A DNA stretch of 64,000 bases from Sipunculus nudus (Eukaryota; Annelida; Sipuncula; Golfingiida; Sipunculidae). Below are positions 47,567 through 60,847 of this stretch, in pieces. Numbering within the stretch: the first letter of the stretch is position 1; each line of letters opens with the position of its first letter. The stretch lies in NCBI GenBank assembly GCA_026874595.1, contig CM049317.1, positions 62,099,118 to 62,163,117 of the forward strand. The letters run 5' to 3'. The notes below the pieces were generated by a model, which was not told where the DNA came from, did not search any database, and saw nothing but the letters and a program-made list of their open reading frames with translations. The translations under genes were made by a program, and so were the position numbers.

Positions 47567-50500
47567 GCAGAATTATACATTTGCGGTTTTGATTGAACGA
47601 TATTGCCCTTACTTTTGATATTAATGTTCACTAACCGGGACTGCTGTGTAGCCAGGGGACCCGTCTGTTTTCCTATGGGTCATATCAGTGTGTATTTTTA
47701 GGAAAATGCTGCATTTCTGTTGTGATTTTGCCGTAAGCAAAAAATAAGCAAAGCATCAACAAAGTGTAAGCAAAGTGATTATGCCTTCATAATTGCTTTT
47801 TTTTCACCATTCTCTGAAGAAATAATGTATTTTTGGACTTTGCGGGGGGGCTTATAATGTCAGAAATGGTAAAACATTGTAGGTAAATTGTGTTAAAATT
47901 GGAAAATGGGTCAAAGAAATCAATAAATGACTTTTTTTGAAAATTGCAGAATTATACATTACCGGTTTTGATTGAACAATATTGCCCTTACTTTTGATAT
48001 TAATGTTCACTTACCGGGACTGCTGTGTAGCCAGGGGACCCGTCTGTATCCATATGGGTCATATCAGTTTGTATTTTTAGGAAAATGCTGCATTTCTGTT
48101 GTGATTTTGCCGTAAGCAAAGAATTAGCAAAGCATCAGCAAGGTGTAAGCAAAGGGATTATGCCTTCATAATTGCTTTTTGGCACCATTTTCTGAAGAAA
48201 TAATGTATTTTTGGACTTTGCGCGGGTCTTATAATGTCAGAAATGGTAAAACATTGTAAGTAAATTGTGTTAAAATTGGAAAATGGGTCCAAGAAATCAA
48301 TAAATGACTTTTTTTTAAAAATAGAAGAATTATACATTATCGGTTTTGATCGAACGATATTGCCCTTACTTTTGATATTAATGTTCACTAACCGGGACTG
48401 CTGTGTAGCCAGGGGACCCGTCTGTCCCCATATGGGTCATATTAGTGTGTATTTTTAGGAAAATGCTGCATTTCTGTTGTGATTTTGCCGTAAGCAAAGA
48501 ATAAGCAAAGCATCAGCAAAGTGTAAGCAAAGGGATTATGCCTTCATAGTTGCTTTTTTTCACCATTTTCTGTAGAAATAATGTATTTTTGGACTTTGCG
48601 ATGGTCTAATAATGTCAGAAATGGTAAAACACTGTAGGTAAATTGTGTTAAAATTGGAAAATGGGTCCAATAAATCAATAAATGACTTTTTTAAAAATTG
48701 CAGAATTATACATTACCGGTTTTGATTGAACAATATTGCCCTTACTTTTGATATTAATGTTCACTAACCGGGACTGCTGTGTAGCCAGGGGACCCGTCTG
48801 TCCCCATATGGGTCATATCAGTGTGTTTTTTAGGAAAATGCTGCATTTCTTTTGAGATTTTGCCGTAAGCAAAGAATTAGCAAAGCATCAGCAAGGTGTA
48901 AGCAAAGGGATTATGCCTTCATAATTGCTCTTTGGCACCATTTTCTGAAGAAATCATGTATTTTCGGACTTTGCGGGGGTCTAATAATGTCAGAAATGGT
49001 AAAACATTGTAGGTAAATTGTGTTAAAATTGGAAAATGGGTCAAAGAAATCAATAAATGACTTTTTTAAAAATTGCAGAATTATACATTACCGGTTTTGA
49101 TTGAACAATATTGCCCTTACTTTTGATATTAATGTTCACTAACCGGGACTGCTGTGTAGCCAGGGGACCCGTCTGTCCCCATATGGGTCATATCAGTGTG
49201 TTTTTATAGGAAAATGCTGCATTCCTGTTGTGATTTTGCCGTAAGCAAAGAATTAGCAAAGCATCAGCAAGGTGTAAGCAAAGGGATTATGCCTTCATAA
49301 TTGCTCTTTGGCACCATTTTCTGAAGAAATAATGTATTTTTGGGCTTTGCGGGGGTCTAATAATGTCAGAAATGGTAAAACACTGTAGGTAAATTCTGTT
49401 AAAATTAGAAAATTGGTCCCAGGAATCAATAAATGACTTTTTTTAAAAATAGAAGAATTATACATTTGCGGTTTTGATTGAACGATATTGGCCTTACTTT
49501 TGATATTAATGTTCACTATCCGGGACTGCTGTGTAGCCAGGGGACCCGTCTGTCACCATATTGGTCATATCAGTGTGTATTTATAGGAAAATGCTGCATT
49601 TCTGTTGTGATTTTGCCGTAAGCAAAGAATTAGCAAAGCATCAGCAAGGTGTAAGCAAAGGGATTATGCCTTCATAATTGCTCTTTGGCACCATTTTCTG
49701 AAGAAATCATGTATTTTTGGACTTAGCGGGGGTCTTATAATGTCAGAAATGGTAAAACACTGTAGGTAATTGTGTTAAAATTGGAAAATGGGTCCAAGAA
49801 ATCAATAAATAACTTTTTTAAAAATTGCAGAATTATACATTATCGGTTTTGATCGAACGATATTGCCCTTACTTTTGATATTAATGTTCACTTTCCGGGA
49901 CTGCTGTGTAGCCAGGGGACCCGTCTGTCACCATATGGTTCTTATCAGTGTGTATTTTTAGGAAAATGCTGCATTTCTGTTGTGATTTTGCCGTAAGCAA
50001 AGAATTAGCAAAGCATCAGCAAAGTGTAAGCAAAGGGATTATGCCTTCATAGTTGCTTTTTTTCACCATTTTCTGAAGAAATCATGTATTTTCGGACTTT
50101 GCGGGGGTCTAATAATGTCAGAAATGGTAAAACATTGTAGGTAAATTGTGTTAAAATTGGAAAATGGGTCCAATAAATCAATAAATGACTTTTTAAAAAT
50201 AGCAGAATTATACATTATCGGTTTTGATCGAACGATATTGCCCTCATTTTTGATATTAATGTTCACTATGCGGGACTGCTGTGTAGCCAGGGGACCCGTC
50301 TGTCACCATATGCTTCTTATCAGTGTGTATTTTTAGGAAAATGCTGCATTTCTGTTGTGATTTTGCCGTAAGCAAAGAATAAGCAAAGCATCAGCAAAGT
50401 GTAAGCAAAGGGATTATGCCTTCATAATTGCTTTTCGGCACCATTTTCTGAAAAAATAATGTATTTTTCGGCTTTGCGGGGGTCTAATAATGTCAGAAAT

Positions 50501-52106
50501 GGTAAAACACTGTAGGTAAATTCTGTTAAAATTAGAAAATGGGTCCCAGGAATCAATAAATGACTTTTTTATAGTAGCAGAATTATACATTTATGGTTTT
50601 CATTGAACGATATTGCTCTTACTTTTGATATTAATGTTCACTAACCGGGACTGCTGTGTAGCCAGGGGACCCATCTGTCACCATATGGTTCTTATCAGTG
50701 TGTATTTATAGGAAAATGCTGCATTTCTGTTGTGATTTTGCCGTAAGCAAAGAATTAGCAAAGCATCAGCAAGGTGTAAGCAAAGGGATTATGCCTTCAT
50801 AATTGCTCTTTGGCACCATTTTCTGAAGAAATAATGTATTTTTGGACTTTGCGGGGGTCTAATAATGTCAGAAATGGTAAAACACTGTAGGTAAATTGTG
50901 TTAAAATTGGAAAATGGGTCCAAGAAATCAATAAATGACTTTTTTAAAAATTGCAGAATTATACATTATCGGTTTTGATCGAACGATATTGCCCTTACTT
51001 TTGATATTAATGTTCACTAACCGGGACTGCTGTGTAGCCAGGGGACCCGTCTGTCTCCATATGGGTCATATCAGTGTGTATTTTTAGGAAAATGCTGCAT
51101 TTCTGTTGTGATTTTGCCGTAAGCAAAGAATAAGCAAAGCATCAGCAAAGTGTAAGCAAAGGGATTATGCCTTCATAGTTGCTTTTTTTCACCATTTTCT
51201 GAAGAAATTATGTATTTTCGGACTTTGCGGGGGTCTAATAATGTCAGAAATGGTAAAACATTGTAGGTAAATTGTGTTAAAATTGGAAAATGGGTCAAAG
51301 AAATCAATAAATGACTTTTTTAAAAATTGCAGAATTATACATTACCGGTTTTGATTGAACAATATTGCCCTTACTTTTGATATTAATGTTCACTAACCGG
51401 GACTGTTGTGTAGCCAGGGGACCCGTCTCTCCCCATATGGGTCATATCAGTGTGTTTTTTAGGAAAATGCTGCATTTCTGTTGTGATTTTGCCGTAAGCA
51501 GAGAATTAGCAAAGCATCAGCAAGGTGTAAGCAAAGGGATTATGCCTTCATAATTGCTCTTTGGCACCATTTTCTGAAGAAATAATGTATTTTTGGACTT
51601 TGCAGGGGTCTAGTAATGTCTGAAAAGGTGAAACACTGTAGGTAAATTGTGTTAAAATTGGAAAATGGGTCAAAGAAATCAATAAATGACTTTTTTAAAA
51701 ATAGCAGAATTATACATTTCCGGTTTTGATCGAACGATATTGCCCTTACTTTTGATATTAATGTTCACTAACCGGGACTGCTGTGTAGCCAGGGGACCCG
51801 TCTGTCTCCATATGGGTCATATCAGTGTGTATTTTTAGGAAAATGCTGCATTTCTGTTGTGATTTTGCCGTAAGCAAAGGATAAGCAAAGCATTAGCAAA
51901 GTGTAAGCAAGGGATTATGCTTTCATGATTGCTTTTTGGCACAATTTTCTGAAGAAATAATGTATTGTTGGACTTTGCTATGGTCTAATAATGTCAGAAA
52001 TGGTAAAACACTGTAGGTAAATTGTGTTAAAATTGGAAAATGGGTCCCAGGAAACAATAAATGACTTTTTTATAGTAGCAGAATTATATATTTGTGGTTT
52101 GATTGC

Positions 52107-52200
52107 ACGATATTGCCCTTACTTTTGATATTAATGTTCACTAACCGGGACTGCTGTGTAGCCAGGGGACCCGTCTGTCCCCATATGGGTCATATCAGTG
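52107..52200. other. Junction of the 8,737-bp duplication (chimeric monomer)
   Basis: The left part is the variant monomer with GTGGTTTGATTGCACG. The right part is the GTGTGTTTTTTAGG and GAGATTTTGACG type that begins copy 1 near 43411. The switch lies in the identical stretch between them, which includes the GC-rich core. Confidence 0.8.
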
Positions 52201-55200
52201 TGTTTTTTAGGAAAATGCTGCATTTCTTTTGAGATTTTGACGTAAGCAAAGAATTAGCAAAGCATCAGCAAGGTGTAAGCAAAGGGATTATGCCTTCATA
52301 ATTGCTCTTTGGCACCATTTTCTGAAAAAAATAATGTATTTCTGGGCTTTGCGGGGGTCTAATAATGTCAGAAATGGTAAAACACTGTAGGTAAATTCTG
52401 TTAAAATTAGAAAATGGGTCCCAGGAATCAATAAATGACTTTTTTAAAAATTGCAGAATTATACATTACCGGTTTTGATTGAACAATATTGCCCTTACTT
52501 TTGATATTAATGTTCACTAACCGGGACTGCTGTGTAGCCAGGGGACCCGTCTGTCCCTATATGGGTCATATCAGTGTGTTTTTATAGGAAAATGCTGCAT
52601 TCCTGTTGTGATTTTGCCGTAAGCAAAGAATTAGCAAAGCATCAGCAAGGTGTAAGCAAAGGGATTATGCCTTCATAATTGCTCTTTGGCACCATTTTCT
52701 GAAGAAATCATGTATTTTTGGACTTTGCGGGGGTCTAATAATGTCAGAAATGGTAAAACATTGTAGGTAAATTGTGTTAAAATTGGAAAATGGGTCCAAT
52801 AAATCAATAAATGACTTTTTTAAAAATAGCAGAATTATACATTATCGGTTTTGATCGAACGATATTGCCCTTACTTTTGATATTAATGTTCACTATGCGG
52901 GACTGCTGTGTAGCCAGGGGACCCGTCTGTAACCATTTGGTTCTTATCAGTGTGTATTTTTAGGAAAATGCTGCATTTCTGTTGTGATTTTGCCGTATGC
53001 AAAGAATTAGCAAAGCATCAGCAAAGTGTAAGCAAAGGGATTATGCTTTCATAGTTGCTTTTTTCACCATTTTCTGAAGAAATCATGTATTTTTGGACTT
53101 TGCGGGGGTCTAATAATGTCAGAAATAGTAAAACACTGTAGGTAAATTGTGTTAAAATTGGAAAATGGGTCCAATAAATCAATAAATGACTTTTTAAAAA
53201 TAGCAGAATTATACATTATCGGTTTTGATCGAACGATATTGCCCTCATTTTTTATATTAATGTTCACTATGCGGGACTGCTGTGTAGCCAGGGGACCCGT
53301 CTGTCACCATATGCTTCTTATCAGTGTGTATTTTTAGGAAAATGCTGCATTTCTGTTGTGATTTTGCCGTAAGCAAAGAATAAGCAAAGCATCAGCAAAG
53401 TGTAAGCAAAGGGATTATGCCTTCATAATTGCTTTTCGGCACCATTTTCTGAAAAAATAATGTATTTTTCGGCTTTGCGGGGGTCTAATAATGTCAGAAA
53501 TGGTAAAACACTGTAGGTAAATTCTGTTAAAATTGGAAAATGGGTCCCAGGAATCAATAAATGACTTTTTTAAAAATTGCAGAATTATACATTATCGGTT
53601 TTGATCGAACGATATTGCCCTTACTTTTGATATTAATGTTCACTTTCCGGGACTGCTGTGTAGCCAGGGGACCCGTCTGTCACCATATGGGTCATATCAG
53701 TGTGTATTTTTAGGAAAATGCTGCATTTCTGTTGTGATTTTGCCGTAAGCAAAGAATAAGCAAAGCATCAGCAAAATGTAAGCAAAGGGATTATGCCTTC
53801 ATAGTTGCTTTTTTTCACCATTTTCTGAAGAAATTATGTATTTTCGGACTTTGCGGGGGTCTAATAATGTCAGAAATGGTAAAACATTGTAGGTAAATTG
53901 TGTTAAAATTGGAAAATGGGTCAAAGAAATCAATAAATGACTTTTTTAAAAATAGCAGAATTATACATTTCCGGTTTTGATCGAACGATATTGCCCTTAC
54001 TTTTGATATTAATGTTCACTAACCGGGACTGCTGTGTAGCCAGGGGACCCGTCTGTCTCCATATGGGTCATATCAGTGTGTATTTTTAGGAAAATGCTGC
54101 ATTTCTGTTGTGATTTTGCCGTAAGCAAAGGATAAGCAAAGCATTAGCAAAGTGTAAGCAAAGGGATTATGCTTTCATGATTGCTTTTCGGCACAATTTT
54201 CTGAAGAAATAATGTATTGTTGGACTTTGCTATGGTCTAATAATGTCAGAAATGGTAAAACACTGTAGGTAAATTGTGTTAAAATTGGAAAATGGGTCCC
54301 AGGAAACAATAAATGACTTTTTTATAGTAGCAGAATTATATATTTGTGGTTTGATTGCACGATATTGCCCTTACTTTTGATATTAATGTTCACTAACCGG
54401 GACTGCTGTGTAGCCAGGGGACCCGTCTGTCCCCATATGGGTCATATCAGTGTGTATTTTTAGGAAAATGCTGCATTTCTGTTGTGATTTTGCCGTAAGC
54501 AAAGAATAAGCAAAGCATCAGCAAAGTGTAAGCAAAGGGATTATGCCTTCATAGTTGCTTTTTTTCACCATTTTCTGAAGAAATAATGTATTTTTGGACT
54601 TTGCGATGGTCTAATAATGTCAGAAATGGTAAAACATTGTAGGTAAATTGTGTTTAAATTGGAAAATGGGTCAAAGAAATCAATAAATGACTTTTTTAAA
54701 AATTGCAGAATTATACATTACCGGTTTTGATTGAACAATATTGCCCTTACTTTTGATATTAATGTTCACTAACCGGGACTGCTGTGTAGCCAGGGGACCC
54801 GTCTGTCCCCATATGGGTCATATCAGTGTGTTTTTTAGGAAAATGCTGCATTTCTGTTGTGATTTTGCCGTAAGCAGAGAATTATCAAAGCATCAGCAAG
54901 GTGTAAGCAAAGGGATTATGCCTTCATAATTGCTCTTTGGCACCATTTTCTGAAGAAATAATGTATTTTTGGACTTTGCAGGGGTCTAGTAATGTCTGAA
55001 ATGGTGAAACACTGTAGGTAAATTGTGTTAAAATTGGAAAATGGGTCAAAGAAATCAATAAATGACTTTTTTAAAAATAGCAGAATTATACATTTCCGGT
55101 TTTGATCGAACGATATTGCCCTTACTTTTGATATTAATGTTCACTAACCGGGACTGCTGTGTAGCCAGGGGACCCGTCTGTCTCCATATGGGTCATATCA

Positions 55201-58200
55201 GTGTGTATTTTTAGGAAAATGCTGCATTTCTGTTGTGATTTTGCCGTAAGCAAAGGATAAGCAAAGCATCAGCAAGGTGTAAGCAAAGGGATTATGCCTT
55301 CATAATTGCTCTTTGGCACCATTTTCTGAAGAAATAATGTATTTTTGGACTTTGCGGGGGTCTAATAATGTCAGAAATGGTAAAACACTGTAGGTAAATT
55401 GTGTTAAAATTGGAAAATGGGTCCAAGAAATCAATAAATGACTTTTTTAAAAATTGCAGAATTATACATTATCGGTTTTGATCGAACGATATTGCCCTTA
55501 CTTTTGATATTAATGTTCACTTTCCGGGACTGCTGTGTAGCCAGGGGACCCGTCTGTCCCCATATGGGTCATATCAGTGTGTATTTTTAGGAAAATGCTG
55601 CATTTCTGTTGTGATTTTGCCGTAAGCAAAGAATAAGCAAAGCATCAGCAAAGTGTAAGCAAAGGGATTATGCCTTCATAATTGCTTTTTGGCACCATTT
55701 TCTGAAGAAATAATGTATTTTTTTGGCATTGCGGGGGTCTAATAATGTCAGAAATGGTGAAACACTGTAGGTAAATTGTGTTTAAATTGGAAAATGGGTC
55801 AAAGAAATCTATAAATGACTTTTTTTAAAATAGCAGAATTATACATTTCCGGTTTTGATCGAACGATATTCCACTTACTTTTGATATTAATGTTCACTAA
55901 CCGGGACTGCTGTGTAGCCAGGGGACCCGTCTGTTTCCATATGGGTCATATCAGTGCTTATTTTTAGTAAAATGTTTAATTTCTGTTGTGATTTTACTAT
56001 AAGCAAAGAATAAGCAAAGCATAAAAAAAAGTGTAAGCAAAGGGATTATGCCTGCATAGTTGCTTTTTGGCACCATTTTCTGAAGAAATAATGTATTTTT
56101 GGACTTTGCGGGGGTCTAATAATGTCAGAAATGGTAAAACATTGTAGGTAAATTGAGTTAAAATTGGAAAATGGGTCCAATAAATCAATAAATGACTTTT
56201 TTAAAAATTGCAGAATTTGCAGAAATGGTAAAACACTGTAGATAAATTGTGTTAAAATTGGAAAATGGGTCCAATAAATCAATAAATGACTTTTTTAAAA
56301 ATTGCAGAATTATACATTTGCGGTTTTGATTGAACGATATTGCCCTTACTTTTGATATTAATGTTCACTAACCGGGACTGCTGTGTAGCCAGGGGACCCG
56401 TCTGTTTTCCTATGGGTCATATCAGTGTGTATTTTTAGGAAAATGCTGCATTTCTGTTGTGATTTTGCCGTAAGCAAAAAATAAGCAAAGCATCAACAAA
56501 GTGTAAGCAAAGTGATTATGCCTTCATAATTGCTTTTTTTTCACCATTCTCTGAAGAAATAATGTATTTTTGGACTTTGCGGGGGGGCTTATAATGTCAG
56601 AAATGGTAAAACATTGTAGGTAAATTGTGTTAAAATTGGAAAATGGGTCAAAGAAATCAATAAATGACTTTTTTTGAAAATTGCAGAATTATACATTACC
56701 GGTTTTGATTGAACAATATTGCCCTTACTTTTGATATTAATGTTCACTTACCGGGACTGCTGTGTAGCCAGGGGACCCGTCTGTATCCATATGGGTCATA
56801 TCAGTTTGTATTTTTAGGAAAATGCTGCATTTCTGTTGTGATTTTGCCGTAAGCAAAGAATTAGCAAAGCATCAGCAAGGTGTAAGCAAAGGGATTATGC
56901 CTTCATAATTGCTTTTTGGCACCATTTTCTGAAGAAATAATGTATTTTTGGACTTTGCGCGGGTCTTATAATGTCAGAAATGGTAAAACATTGTAAGTAA
57001 ATTGTGTTAAAATTGGAAAATGGGTCCAAGAAATCAATAAATGACTTTTTTTTAAAAATAGAAGAATTATACATTATCGGTTTTGATCGAACGATATTGC
57101 CCTTACTTTTGATATTAATGTTCACTAACCGGGACTGCTGTGTAGCCAGGGGACCCGTCTGTCCCCATATGGGTCATATTAGTGTGTATTTTTAGGAAAA
57201 TGCTGCATTTCTGTTGTGATTTTGCCGTAAGCAAAGAATAAGCAAAGCATCAGCAAAGTGTAAGCAAAGGGATTATGCCTTCATAGTTGCTTTTTTTCAC
57301 CATTTTCTGTAGAAATAATGTATTTTTGGACTTTGCGATGGTCTAATAATGTCAGAAATGGTAAAACACTGTAGGTAAATTGTGTTAAAATTGGAAAATG
57401 GGTCCAATAAATCAATAAATGACTTTTTTAAAAATTGCAGAATTATACATTACCGGTTTTGATTGAACAATATTGCCCTTACTTTTGATATTAATGTTCA
57501 CTAACCGGGACTGCTGTGTAGCCAGGGGACCCGTCTGTCCCCATATGGGTCATATCAGTGTGTTTTTTAGGAAAATGCTGCATTTCTTTTGAGATTTTGC
57601 CGTAAGCAAAGAATTAGCAAAGCATCAGCAAGGTGTAAGCAAAGGGATTATGCCTTCATAATTGCTCTTTGGCACCATTTTCTGAAGAAATCATGTATTT
57701 TCGGACTTTGCGGGGGTCTAATAATGTCAGAAATGGTAAAACATTGTAGGTAAATTGTGTTAAAATTGGAAAATGGGTCAAAGAAATCAATAAATGACTT
57801 TTTTAAAAATTGCAGAATTATACATTACCGGTTTTGATTGAACAATATTGCCCTTACTTTTGATATTAATGTTCACTAACCGGGACTGCTGTGTAGCCAG
57901 GGGACCCGTCTGTCCCCATATGGGTCATATCAGTGTGTTTTTATAGGAAAATGCTGCATTCCTGTTGTGATTTTGCCGTAAGCAAAGAATTAGCAAAGCA
58001 TCAGCAAGGTGTAAGCAAAGGGATTATGCCTTCATAATTGCTCTTTGGCACCATTTTCTGAAGAAATAATGTATTTTTGGGCTTTGCGGGGGTCTAATAA
58101 TGTCAGAAATGGTAAAACACTGTAGGTAAATTCTGTTAAAATTAGAAAATTGGTCCCAGGAATCAATAAATGACTTTTTTTAAAAATAGAAGAATTATAC

Positions 58201-60847
58201 ATTTGCGGTTTTGATTGAACGATATTGGCCTTACTTTTGATATTAATGTTCACTATCCGGGACTGCTGTGTAGCCAGGGGACCCGTCTGTCACCATATTG
58301 GTCATATCAGTGTGTATTTATAGGAAAATGCTGCATTTCTGTTGTGATTTTGCCGTAAGCAAAGAATTAGCAAAGCATCAGCAAGGTGTAAGCAAAGGGA
58401 TTATGCCTTCATAATTGCTCTTTGGCACCATTTTCTGAAGAAATCATGTATTTTTGGACTTAGCGGGGGTCTTATAATGTCAGAAATGGTAAAACACTGT
58501 AGGTAATTGTGTTAAAATTGGAAAATGGGTCCAAGAAATCAATAAATAACTTTTTTAAAAATTGCAGAATTATACATTATCGGTTTTGATCGAACGATAT
58601 TGCCCTTACTTTTGATATTAATGTTCACTTTCCGGGACTGCTGTGTAGCCAGGGGACCCGTCTGTCACCATATGGTTCTTATCAGTGTGTATTTTTAGGA
58701 AAATGCTGCATTTCTGTTGTGATTTTGCCGTAAGCAAAGAATTAGCAAAGCATCAGCAAAGTGTAAGCAAAGGGATTATGCCTTCATAGTTGCTTTTTTT
58801 CACCATTTTCTGAAGAAATCATGTATTTTCGGACTTTGCGGGGGTCTAATAATGTCAGAAATGGTAAAACATTGTAGGTAAATTGTGTTAAAATTGGAAA
58901 ATGGGTCCAATAAATCAATAAATGACTTTTTAAAAATAGCAGAATTATACATTATCGGTTTTGATCGAACGATATTGCCCTCATTTTTGATATTAATGTT
59001 CACTATGCGGGACTGCTGTGTAGCCAGGGGACCCGTCTGTCACCATATGCTTCTTATCAGTGTGTATTTTTAGGAAAATGCTGCATTTCTGTTGTGATTT
59101 TGCCGTAAGCAAAGAATAAGCAAAGCATCAGCAAAGTGTAAGCAAAGGGATTATGCCTTCATAATTGCTTTTCGGCACCATTTTCTGAAAAAATAATGTA
59201 TTTTTCGGCTTTGCGGGGGTCTAATAATGTCAGAAATGGTAAAACACTGTAGGTAAATTCTGTTAAAATTAGAAAATGGGTCCCAGGAATCAATAAATGA
59301 CTTTTTTATAGTAGCAGAATTATACATTTATGGTTTTCATTGAACGATATTGCTCTTACTTTTGATATTAATGTTCACTAACCGGGACTGCTGTGTAGCC
59401 AGGGGACCCATCTGTCACCATATGGTTCTTATCAGTGTGTATTTATAGGAAAATGCTGCATTTCTGTTGTGATTTTGCCGTAAGCAAAGAATTAGCAAAG
59501 CATCAGCAAGGTGTAAGCAAAGGGATTATGCCTTCATAATTGCTCTTTGGCACCATTTTCTGAAGAAATAATGTATTTTTGGACTTTGCGGGGGTCTAAT
59601 AATGTCAGAAATGGTAAAACACTGTAGGTAAATTGTGTTAAAATTGGAAAATGGGTCCAAGAAATCAATAAATGACTTTTTTAAAAATTGCAGAATTATA
59701 CATTATCGGTTTTGATCGAACGATATTGCCCTTACTTTTGATATTAATGTTCACTAACCGGGACTGCTGTGTAGCCAGGGGACCCGTCTGTCTCCATATG
59801 GGTCATATCAGTGTGTATTTTTAGGAAAATGCTGCATTTCTGTTGTGATTTTGCCGTAAGCAAAGAATAAGCAAAGCATCAGCAAAGTGTAAGCAAAGGG
59901 ATTATGCCTTCATAGTTGCTTTTTTTCACCATTTTCTGAAGAAATTATGTATTTTCGGACTTTGCGGGGGTCTAATAATGTCAGAAATGGTAAAACATTG
60001 TAGGTAAATTGTGTTAAAATTGGAAAATGGGTCAAAGAAATCAATAAATGACTTTTTTAAAAATTGCAGAATTATACATTACCGGTTTTGATTGAACAAT
60101 ATTGCCCTTACTTTTGATATTAATGTTCACTAACCGGGACTGTTGTGTAGCCAGGGGACCCGTCTCTCCCCATATGGGTCATATCAGTGTGTTTTTTAGG
60201 AAAATGCTGCATTTCTGTTGTGATTTTGCCGTAAGCAGAGAATTAGCAAAGCATCAGCAAGGTGTAAGCAAAGGGATTATGCCTTCATAATTGCTCTTTG
60301 GCACCATTTTCTGAAGAAATAATGTATTTTTGGACTTTGCAGGGGTCTAGTAATGTCTGAAAAGGTGAAACACTGTAGGTAAATTGTGTTAAAATTGGAA
60401 AATGGGTCAAAGAAATCAATAAATGACTTTTTTAAAAATAGCAGAATTATACATTTCCGGTTTTGATCGAACGATATTGCCCTTACTTTTGATATTAATG
60501 TTCACTAACCGGGACTGCTGTGTAGCCAGGGGACCCGTCTGTCTCCATATGGGTCATATCAGTGTGTATTTTTAGGAAAATGCTGCATTTCTGTTGTGAT
60601 TTTGCCGTAAGCAAAGGATAAGCAAAGCATTAGCAAAGTGTAAGCAAGGGATTATGCTTTCATGATTGCTTTTTGGCACAATTTTCTGAAGAAATAATGT
60701 ATTGTTGGACTTTGCTATGGTCTAATAATGTCAGAAATGGTAAAACACTGTAGGTAAATTGTGTTAAAATTGGAAAATGGGTCCCAGGAAACAATAAATG
60801 ACTTTTTTATAGTAGCAGAATTATATATTTGTGGTTTGATTGCACGA
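52111..60847. repeat. 8,737-bp tandem duplication, copy 2 (23 monomers)
   Basis: Anchors are 52148, 52524, 52900, 53274, 53650, 54026, 54400, 54776, 55151, 55527, 55904, 56375, 56754, 57132, 57508, 57883, 58260, 58635, 59010, 59385, 59761, 60137 and 60512. I saw no base difference from copy 1. It carries the A allele at 53776 that also marks 45039. The copies stop matching near 60937, where GTGTGTATTTTTAGG appears in place of GTGTGTTTTTTAGG. Confidence 0.92.
56210..56303. repeat. 94-bp partial monomer duplication (composite monomer 11)
   Basis: Copy of composite 10 at +8,737. Confidence 0.92.

Larger units (their letters stand above)
43374..52110. repeat. 8,737-bp tandem duplication, copy 1 (23 monomers)
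   Basis: Anchors from 43411 to 51775 recur exactly 8,737 bp downstream. Those beyond the 17.7-kb block are 45289, 45663, 46039, 46414, 46790, 47167, 47638, 48017, 48395, 48771, 49146, 49523, 49898, 50273, 50648, 51024, 51400 and 51775. Rare changes are shared with copy 2, for example CTGTAGAAAT near 48571 and 57308, and ACCCGTCTCTCC near 51421 and 60158. The exact start is uncertain within about 90 bp of shared sequence. Confidence 0.92.
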
